A DNA stretch of 7,362 nt from Saprospiraceae bacterium (GTDB lineage: Bacteria; Bacteroidota; Bacteroidia; Chitinophagales; Saprospiraceae): the NCBI GenBank assembly GCA_029262975.1, contig JAJCYJ010000580.1:1-7362 (forward strand). The letters are read 5' to 3'. This document shows, piece after piece, positions 1 to 5,427 of this stretch (position 1 is its first letter; the number at the start of each line of letters is the position of its first letter). A model generated the notes under the pieces. The model worked only from the letters and a program-made list of their open reading frames with translations. It was not told the DNA's origin and searched no databases. A program made the position numbers and the translations under genes.

Positions 1-579
1 ACGATCTAAGGCACCTTTTAATGTCACCTTATTGATTTCCTTAAGACCTTCAATTTGGTCCTGCATATATTCTGCAATTTCCCGAAGCTCATCCATGCCA
101 TAATTGCCAGAAATATTTACTGTCATAATGGGGAATTCAGAAAAATTTACCTCCAATATGGTCGGTTCTTGATCCAGATCAGTTGGCAATTCAGATTTGG
201 CAAGATCAACTGCATCCTTGACTTTTCGAACAACAATGTCCTGATCTTGATCGGCATCAAATTCTACAAGAATTACAGAATAATCCTGTATAGATGTTGA
301 TGTCATGCGTTTTACCCCACTGATGGTTGAAATTTCTTTCTCAATAGGTCGGGCAATGAGATTTTCAATGTCAGCAGCTGAATTGCCAAAGTAGGGTGTA
401 TTAACATATACGGTTGGCCAACTTGCATCTGGATAGGATTCTTTTGGCATTGTACGGTAAGATTGTAATCCGAAGATTAGAATCATCAAAGCCAATATGA
501 ATACGCTAGTACCATTGTCAACTGCGAAATTTGTTAGGCCAAATGATCTTAACCGAGCATTAATTTTTTCCAAACTCAT
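1..579 (-). CDS. RND-family efflux transporter permease, N-terminal part (cut by the window edge)
   Basis: Inner-membrane pump of a tripartite efflux system, which would use the proton gradient to drive substrates out through the adaptor and TolC-like partner encoded just upstream. Only the first 193 residues are present; the family is usually about 1000-1050 residues, so the gene continues beyond base 1. The protein opens with a short cytoplasmic stretch (MSLEKINARLRSFGLTNFAV), then a first membrane helix at about residues 25-40. A PKESYPDA segment (45-52) matches the P-x-E-x-x-P motif that follows TM1 in AcrB-type pumps. The porter-domain start is also recognisable: ADIENLIARPIEKEI, then GVKRMTSTS. 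The ATG lies 7 bp after the adaptor stop codon with no visible Shine-Dalgarno. It resembles the hydrophobe/amphiphile (HAE1/AcrB) type more than the metal (CusA) type. The proton-relay residues and substrate pocket lie outside the window, so the substrate cannot be predicted. Confidence 0.93.
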   Translation of the reverse strand, partial: MSLEKINARLRSFGLTNFAVDNGTSVFILALMILIFGLQSYRTMPKESYPDASWPTVYVNTPYFGNSAADIENLIARPIEKEISTISGVKRMTSTSIQDYSVILVEFDADQDQDIVVRKVKDAVDLAKSELPTDLDQEPTILEVNFSEFPIMTVNISGNYGMDELREIAEYMQDQIEGLKEINKVTLKGALDR

Positions 580-586
580 AATTATT

Positions 587-1735
587 CTATTTAGAAAATT
601 CGATTAATTCACTATGGCTAATATTACGTGAACCTTTAAAGATTACAGATTCTCCCGGTCGGATACCTTCTGTAATCACAACATCTCCCAATGCAGCTTC
701 TCCGATACTTACGTATCGTTTACTAGCTCTATAGACTCCCTTATCGTCTAATTCAGCGACGTAAACGAATTCAGTACCATCAACTTCCTGTAAAATATAT
801 TCAAGTGGCATTGTGATTACATCTTTGGAAAATATTTCAATAATTTGAATTTCTGATAGAAGATTAGGCTTTAATAAATTACTTGTTCTCCTGGGAGATA
901 TTTCAAGTTCCAATGTTCTATTAGTCGGGTCTATTTTTCTTCCCAAAAGAGATACGATTCCAGTCGTAGTAAAATCTACGCTTGGAAAATTGAGCTTCAC
1001 CTGCATTCCTTTTCTCACGACTTTTAAATAATTTTCAGGTATATCGGTGGTTATTTTTAGATTGTTCGTGTTTAATATTTGTACGATAGGAAGACCGGGC
1101 GAAACTACTTCACCTTGTCTGGTCATAACCATGTCAATAGTTCCTGTAATGGGTGCAAATACACTTGCTTTTGCACGCTGAAACTTAATTGTTTCAAGTG
1201 ACTTTTCTAATCGTTCTACATTATTTTTGGCCTGTAAAAATTGAATTTCACTTCCTATATTCTGCTGCCATAGACGATCTTGTCTGGTGTATACATCCCT
1301 GGCAAGACTCAATGAGGAGTTGATCTCGTCTATTTGTTTATCAATGCTTTCTACGTCAATTGTAGCAATTATATTTCCTTTCTTAACAAAATCTCCTTCT
1401 TTTACCACAAGACTTTTTATCCTTCCTGCGATTTCGCTAACTGCATTTACAGGATCATCGGCTTCAACTGCACCTTGTATGTTAATATACCTCGTGAAGT
1501 CTCTGGCATTCATAATAGTAGTATCTACGAGTTTTGACTTTTCCTGTAGTGAGGGATCGAGCTCTGCTATTTTGTCTGAAAGCTTGTTTATCTCTTCCTC
1601 AATTAATTTTAATTCTTCCTTCTTTTCGGCCAGAACGGATGTAAATTCATCTAATGTCTTTGGTTCTGTGAAGCCTTTGTTTTGACAAGCCGAAAAAGTC
1701 AGTATTACAATAAAGCAGTAAGTGACATTTTTCAT
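587..1735 (-). CDS. Efflux RND transporter periplasmic adaptor (membrane-fusion protein), lipoprotein
   Basis: Periplasmic adaptor joining the RND pump to the TolC-like channel, 382 residues. The chosen start gives a lipoprotein signal peptide: a hydrophobic stretch at 6-16 and a lipobox FSAC with Cys17 as the lipidated residue. Domains in order: a charged predicted coiled coil at about 28-68, before the usual fold; first biotinyl-lipoyl half at 99-127 (AGRIKSLVVKEGDFVKKG); alpha-hairpin at 128-188; second lipoyl half at 188-222 (FAPITGTIDMV, GEVVSPG); beta-barrel at about 226-300; membrane-proximal domain to the C-terminus. An upstream in-frame ATG at 1795 would overlap tolC by 35 bp and bury the signal peptide behind 20 extra residues. 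Another at 1756 adds 13 residues. The ATG at 1735 is preferred for the clean signal sequence, with an AAAGGA about 12 nt upstream. It is the third gene of the operon, 25 bp after the TolC-like gene. Stop is TAG. Confidence 0.92.
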   Translation of the reverse strand: MKNVTYCFIVILTFSACQNKGFTEPKTLDEFTSVLAEKKEELKLIEEEINKLSDKIAELDPSLQEKSKLVDTTIMNARDFTRYINIQGAVEADDPVNAVSEIAGRIKSLVVKEGDFVKKGNIIATIDVESIDKQIDEINSSLSLARDVYTRQDRLWQQNIGSEIQFLQAKNNVERLEKSLETIKFQRAKASVFAPITGTIDMVMTRQGEVVSPGLPIVQILNTNNLKITTDIPENYLKVVRKGMQVKLNFPSVDFTTTGIVSLLGRKIDPTNRTLELEISPRRTSNLLKPNLLSEIQIIEIFSKDVITMPLEYILQEVDGTEFVYVAELDDKGVYRASKRYVSIGEAALGDVVITEGIRPGESVIFKGSRNISHSELIEFSK

Positions 1736-1760
1736 ATTATTATAATTTCCTTTCATGATG

Positions 1761-3152
1761 TTAATTTTGATATTGCAGTATATCACCAGTCGCAATGTCT
1801 AAGTCAGTTTTACTTGTTAATAAGTCGTATAAGGCATTTATATATTGAGCCTGGGACTGATATAATGAGGACTCAGCTTGGGTAAGCTCTACGCTGCTCC
1901 CAACTCCTTCCTGATATTTTATTTTCGTTTTGGTGTAGATTTTTTCGTTAAGAGCGAGGGCTCGTTTTGATGATTCTAACGATAGCTTTGCATTTTCAAA
2001 ATTCCCATGAGCATTTATAACTTGTAATTTCATGCCTCGGTCAAATTCTGATAATTCAATGTTCCTCTTTTCAATTTCAATTTTCTTCTGTTCGATTTTA
2101 CTTTTTGTAAACCCCCCATCATATATTGGAATCCTTGCCCGCAATCCGATAGTGCCATTTCCAAGAAAGCCTGCTTCATTGCCACTAAATAAATTATCTC
2201 TTTGTAAAGATTGGCCATATCCCACAACAGCTGAAACACTTGGAATGTATCCTTGTTTTATTCTTTCCAGGTCTGCATGATCCAGGGCTATGGCGTCCAT
2301 AAGGATATTGTGCTCTGGGCGATTGGTATGATCAATATCTTTTATAAATTTTTGCGGATCAATAATTAATTTTTCTACAGTATTTTCTAATTCATCAGTG
2401 ATCAAAATTTCTTGTGAAAGGGGATGAGCCATTTGGTATTTTAGAACTGCATAACTTATATCGATCACCTGTAGGAGCTTGTCCATTTCAATGGACAGAT
2501 TTTCAAGGGACAATTTTAAACGATCAACATCGAGTTCTTCGATAAATCCGTTTTCATAAATTATTTGGGCTTCACTGAGTGCCGATGAAACATTGTCAAT
2601 GTTATTCTCAATAATTCTCTTATTACGCTCCGCTACCTGAACAGCCTGGTAAGCCCGAGTGACGTTATGAATAATATCTTGTTGGGTTAATTCTATTTGT
2701 TTGTTGGCCAAACTCATGAATTGTTTGGCAGCCTTAAGTCCTTTTAAAAAATTCCCGTCAAAGACAAGTACTTCTCCACTAAGAGATAATGAAAGATCAT
2801 TCTTTCTGACAAAGGAAAATTCAAAGGTTTGCGGGGCACCTAAATCACGTGGTTGAATCACTTGTTCCTGGAAGAGGATACCATATATCGCAGGAGACAG
2901 AAAGTCTTCAGTGGGTTGCACCGGACGCTTATAATAAAATGTATAGTTGATATTTCCCTTGATAATGGGCATACCCATAGAAAGGGCCTCTTTGTATTGC
3001 CAACGGGCATTTTCACCTTCTAACTCTGATACCTTTAGCGCTTTATGATGTGTCAATGCATAATCAATCGCTTTAGTCAGACTAAATAGTTCTTGACTAT
3101 TAATTTGTTTCACCCAGCAGAGTAAAAGTATTATGAACAGTTGCTGCCTCAT
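1761..3152 (-). CDS. TolC-family outer-membrane efflux protein
   Basis: Outer-membrane channel component of the efflux pump, 463 residues, a usual length for the family. It begins with a signal peptide (MRQQLFIILLLCWV, probable cleavage near residue 19-20). Two outer-membrane-efflux repeats follow. The first has beta-strand and turn VLVFDGNFLKGLKAAK near 128-143, then long amphipathic helices. The second has GLRARIPIYDGGFTKSKI near 336-353 and the typical final segment with YQEGVGSSVELTQAESSL and ALYDLLTSKTDLDIATG (413-456). Each repeat therefore carries the strand-turn-helix pattern of TolC protomers, which assemble as trimers. The gene starts 5 bp after the regulator stop codon; the junction reads TAATAAATATG, with two in-frame stops and no Shine-Dalgarno, suggesting translation coupled to the upstream gene. 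Long periplasmic helices make alternatives to an efflux or secretion channel unlikely. Confidence 0.94.
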   Translation of the reverse strand: MRQQLFIILLLCWVKQINSQELFSLTKAIDYALTHHKALKVSELEGENARWQYKEALSMGMPIIKGNINYTFYYKRPVQPTEDFLSPAIYGILFQEQVIQPRDLGAPQTFEFSFVRKNDLSLSLSGEVLVFDGNFLKGLKAAKQFMSLANKQIELTQQDIIHNVTRAYQAVQVAERNKRIIENNIDNVSSALSEAQIIYENGFIEELDVDRLKLSLENLSIEMDKLLQVIDISYAVLKYQMAHPLSQEILITDELENTVEKLIIDPQKFIKDIDHTNRPEHNILMDAIALDHADLERIKQGYIPSVSAVVGYGQSLQRDNLFSGNEAGFLGNGTIGLRARIPIYDGGFTKSKIEQKKIEIEKRNIELSEFDRGMKLQVINAHGNFENAKLSLESSKRALALNEKIYTKTKIKYQEGVGSSVELTQAESSLYQSQAQYINALYDLLTSKTDLDIATGDILQYQN

Positions 3153-3157
3153 ATTTA

Positions 3158-3766
3158 TTAATCTTTGAATGGTTGAAAGTTGAGCAAGTGTTGTCTTCCT
3201 TTTTCAGAAAGTATTCCGTGTAGATGATAGAGAATATGTTGCCTGATTAATAATTCTCGTGGATAGTCACTTAATGAAAATAGATTTTCGTCTACAAGAC
3301 TGAATGATTTGGCAACATATAGTTTAGAAATGATATCTGCATTGGCATCCTTGCGGTAATAGTCTTCGAGAACCCCTCGCTTAATGTTGTCTTCAATTTT
3401 ATTCTTTATGAAAACAGATTGCAATTTCATGACGGTTTCCCATATGTCACGATAGTACTTCTGCATATCGTGAATGAGCACCGGTTTTATTTGCCGGAAG
3501 TGAATCACTGTATGTTCTGCGATTTGAGCCATTTCATCAATCGCATCTGTAGCGGTCCTCGTTACTTCGGTCAATACTTTTTTTTCAAGATCGATGTGTC
3601 TGCCGATGGATTGATTAATTAAATCCCTTTTATTCTCAACGTACCTGTATAATGTCTTTTTGGATATTCCCAGATTAGATGATAGGTCGTCCATGCTTAC
3701 AGACTTTATCCCATATTTCATGAAAAGGGAGTTGGAGAAATCGAGAATTTGTTCTAACTGTGACAA
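3158..3766 (-). CDS. TetR/AcrR-family transcriptional regulator, TTG start
   Basis: Ligand-responsive DNA-binding regulator, 202 residues, a normal length for the family. The N-terminal helix-turn-helix is clear: ILDFSNSLFMKYGIKSVSMD (7-26), then DDLSSNLGISKKTLYRYVEN (26-45) and KRDLI, with the recognition helix around 35-43. The remainder is an all-helical ligand and dimerisation region with no family-specific motif I can name, so the inducer is unknown. The only start that keeps the whole HTH is TTG at 3766: an in-frame TAA lies three codons upstream, and the first internal ATG is codon 16, inside helix 1. A weak AAAGG lies 3 nt before the TTG. As first gene of the operon, 5 bp before the TolC-like gene, it most likely represses itself and the pump; the palindrome just upstream supports that but is not proof. 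Confidence 0.92.
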   Translation of the reverse strand: MSQLEQILDFSNSLFMKYGIKSVSMDDLSSNLGISKKTLYRYVENKRDLINQSIGRHIDLEKKVLTEVTRTATDAIDEMAQIAEHTVIHFRQIKPVLIHDMQKYYRDIWETVMKLQSVFIKNKIEDNIKRGVLEDYYRKDANADIISKLYVAKSFSLVDENLFSLSDYPRELLIRQHILYHLHGILSEKGRQHLLNFQPFKD

Positions 3767-3798
3767 GTGCCTTTATATTTAATTGCTTGTTTAAACGC

Positions 3799-3828
3799 GG
3801 GAAACTATATTTGGTTTCAAAGTTTCCC
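3799..3828. promoter_or_regulatory. Interrupted palindrome, candidate operator for the TetR regulator
   Basis: Perfect 8-bp inverted arms GGGAAACT (3799-3806) and AGTTTCCC (3821-3828) are separated by 14 bp. A second, internal GTTTC (3814-3818) also pairs with GAAAC (3801-3805), so half-sites are repeated. The site lies 32-62 bp upstream of the TTG start and overlaps the predicted promoter. A roughly 30-bp palindrome fits operators of AcrR/QacR-type repressors. Binding is inferred from position and symmetry only. Confidence 0.5.
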
Positions 3829-3831
3829 AAA
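3802..3831 (-). promoter_or_regulatory. Possible Bacteroidota-type promoter of the efflux operon
   Basis: On the minus strand TTTG (3828-3831) is followed after 18 bp by TATAGTTT (3802-3809). This is close to the Bacteroidota sigma-ABfr pattern of a -33 TTTG and a -7 TAnnTTTG about 19 bp apart, but the -7 element is imperfect. Transcription would begin near 3795 and give a leader of about 30 nt before the TTG start. Both elements overlap the inverted repeat, which would suit repression by promoter occlusion. Confidence 0.35.
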
Positions 3832-4059
3832 ATAAATTATATTTTTTCATTGAATCGACCAAAGGATAAAAAGCAAGGACCATTAGGCTGTTTTCATAGG
3901 CTTAACTATTAGCGCAGACTTAGATTAGTGAACTATTTATGATTAAACCTAAAAGTGTCTTATCAATGGAAATTCTCTATGCTTCATCGAATTTGTATTT
4001 TACCAAATATTACTTTTCTTGCACATGCTTTATATTGATCGATTAAATATGACATACTC

Positions 4060-5145
4060 ATGACAAGTCCGACTCATTTCTTAGGCATCATGTCGGGCAG
4101 TTCACTGGATGGTTTGGATATAGCTCTATGTAAGTTCAATGGACTTGATCGCAACAAATTATCTTTTTCAGTTGAGAAAGCGGTTTCTGTTTCTTTTCCA
4201 ACAGAGTTGTATGAGCGATTAAAATCTTCCACCTCACTTTCGACCAGTGATCTATTTAAATTAGAAGTGTCCTTCTCAAAATTTTGCGCGAAGTCTGTAT
4301 ACGAGCATATGATAAGTTCGTCATTGAAGATTGATTATATCGCTTTCCATGGACATACCATTTTTCATTTTCCCGAAGATGGATTCACGACTCAGATAGG
4401 CAATGGATCGATCATTGCAGCAGAGACAGGCATACCATGCATCACCGACTTCAGAGCAAAAGATATCGCTCTTGGCGGCCAGGGAGCCCCCTTGGCACCA
4501 ATCGTGGAGCACTATCTATATCCAGGATATGACTTATACTTTAATGTTGGCGGAATCGCAAATCTCAGTTTGCACAAGGAAGATTGTATATTATCTTTTG
4601 ATAGTTGTCCATGTAACCAGGTTCTTAATTATTTAAGTACTCAAATAGGTCTTCCTTATGATGACAAAGGAAGTTTGGCTAGAAAAGGGACTATTTCTAG
4701 AGCACTAATTATGAAATGGGATCAACTTGACTACTTTGCACGGCCCACTCCAAAATCTATGGATAATTCATGGGTTAAAGAAATATTTATCGAAGTCATG
4801 GATAAAACAGAAATCAGTCGCGAGGATAAACTCGCCACAATGACTGAATTTATTGCCATGCGACTTACTTGCGACGTGCGCGCACTTATTCCGGAATCAC
4901 AAAGATTAATATCGGGCTTTATTACTGGTGGCGGAACTTATAATGAATATCTCGTAGAGAGAATTCGGGAGCATATGAAAACTATTCCGCTTAGACTAGT
5001 TATTCCTGATGAAGACACTATCAATTTTAAAGAAGCGATCCTGATGGCCCTTATGGGTTATCTCAGAGTGAATAAAATTCAGAATACAATTCCTTCTGTC
5101 ACAGGTGCAAGCCAGCCCACTATCGGAGGTGCTATATATCTCTGA
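4060..5145 (+). CDS. anmK: Anhydro-N-acetylmuramic acid kinase AnmK
   Basis: Cytoplasmic peptidoglycan-recycling enzyme: it opens the 1,6-anhydro ring of anhydro-MurNAc and phosphorylates it with ATP, giving MurNAc-6-phosphate, normally passed to the MurQ etherase. The 361 residues match the family length. Family motifs appear in order: the N-terminal phosphate-binding loop GIMSGSSLDGLD (9-20); HGHTIFH (98-104); TDFRAKDIALGGQGAPLAP (129-147); FNVGGIANLS (161-170); FDSCPCN (180-186), in which Asp181 aligns with the proposed catalytic base; ITGGGTYN (288-295); and the C-terminal PSVTGASQPTIGGAIY (345-360). FDSCPCN replaces the FDTGPGN of proteobacterial enzymes, a variant I recall from Bacteroidota homologs, so activity is still expected. 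The ATG at 4060 places the MSGSS loop ten residues in, as usual; a nearby ATG at 4049 is out of frame. It is transcribed away from the efflux operon and has no recycling partner in view. Confidence 0.95.
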   Translation: MTSPTHFLGIMSGSSLDGLDIALCKFNGLDRNKLSFSVEKAVSVSFPTELYERLKSSTSLSTSDLFKLEVSFSKFCAKSVYEHMISSSLKIDYIAFHGHTIFHFPEDGFTTQIGNGSIIAAETGIPCITDFRAKDIALGGQGAPLAPIVEHYLYPGYDLYFNVGGIANLSLHKEDCILSFDSCPCNQVLNYLSTQIGLPYDDKGSLARKGTISRALIMKWDQLDYFARPTPKSMDNSWVKEIFIEVMDKTEISREDKLATMTEFIAMRLTCDVRALIPESQRLISGFITGGGTYNEYLVERIREHMKTIPLRLVIPDEDTINFKEAILMALMGYLRVNKIQNTIPSVTGASQPTIGGAIYL

Positions 5146-5427
5146 AGAACAAACAAATATTTTGATTTAGCATAGACATGCTTCCGAACGGAATTAATAA
5201 TCTGTTGATTCCAAATGAAGCAGGTAAAGACACGAGACATGGGTAATTTTAACATGCCCCGGTTCGCTATATGTAAGTCATTATCTAACAGGTATTTATA
5301 TATAAAAATTTGTTTATATAATGATATTAAATGATGAATATATAGTACTGAAAATCCCCCGAAAAAAGAACTATATGTCTATTTTACGGAATTAAGAAGA
5401 ATAATATATTTAACTAAACCACAGCTT
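5146..5427. other. Intergenic region between anmK and the EF-G-like gene
   Basis: This 282-bp spacer separates two genes on the same strand. No strong GC-rich hairpin with a T-run, as expected of an intrinsic terminator, was seen after anmK. The short palindrome TTCCGAACGGAA (5182-5193) leaves too small a loop. The second half is very AT-rich and probably holds the EF-G-like promoter, but I cannot identify a convincing TTTG/TAnnTTTG pair. The length suggests the EF-G-like gene has its own promoter. A 22-codon frame at 5178-5246 has no support as a gene. Confidence 0.55.
5299..5320. repeat. AT-only inverted repeat (possible weak hairpin)
   Basis: Perfect 8-bp arms TATATAAA (5299-5306) and TTTATATA (5313-5320) flank a 6-nt loop, AATTTG. 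The stem has only A-T pairs and would be weak in RNA. It lies about 110 bp upstream of the EF-G-like start. In such AT-rich DNA it could easily occur by chance. It might instead be a regulator site or part of an UP-like promoter region. Confidence 0.3.

Larger units (their letters stand above)
3767..4059. other. Divergent intergenic region between the efflux operon and anmK
   Basis: This 293-bp AT-rich region separates two divergently transcribed units, so it must hold promoters for both unless anmK is read from elsewhere. The left end carries the palindrome and candidate efflux promoter. In the right part, TTTG (3992-3995) and TACTTTTC (4011-4018) resemble promoter elements for anmK, but they are only 15 bp apart, shorter than expected. 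A 35-codon ATG frame at 3939-4046 has no recognisable features and I do not call it a gene. No tRNA, riboswitch or intrinsic terminator was recognised. Confidence 0.6.

Noticed and set aside
55..300. An 81-codon plus-strand frame at the left edge
   Set aside because: It is antisense to the RND permease N-terminus, whose conserved porter-domain sequence explains this stretch.
1287..1685. A 132-codon open frame on the plus strand
   Set aside because: It is antisense to the efflux adaptor, low in complexity (Ser/Ile/Phe-rich), and the adaptor frame on the other strand is clearly real.
3939..4046. A 35-codon ATG frame in the divergent intergenic region
   Set aside because: It has no ribosome-binding site, no recognisable sequence, and a composition expected of AT-rich spacer. 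It could only be rescued by conservation in relatives.
5182..5193. Palindrome TTCCGAACGGAA as an anmK terminator
   Set aside because: The loop would be 2 nt, the stem is short, and no T-run follows directly, so it does not fit an intrinsic terminator.
5178..5246. A 22-codon ATG frame after anmK
   Set aside because: It is too short to separate from chance, and no ribosome-binding site or conserved motif is visible.
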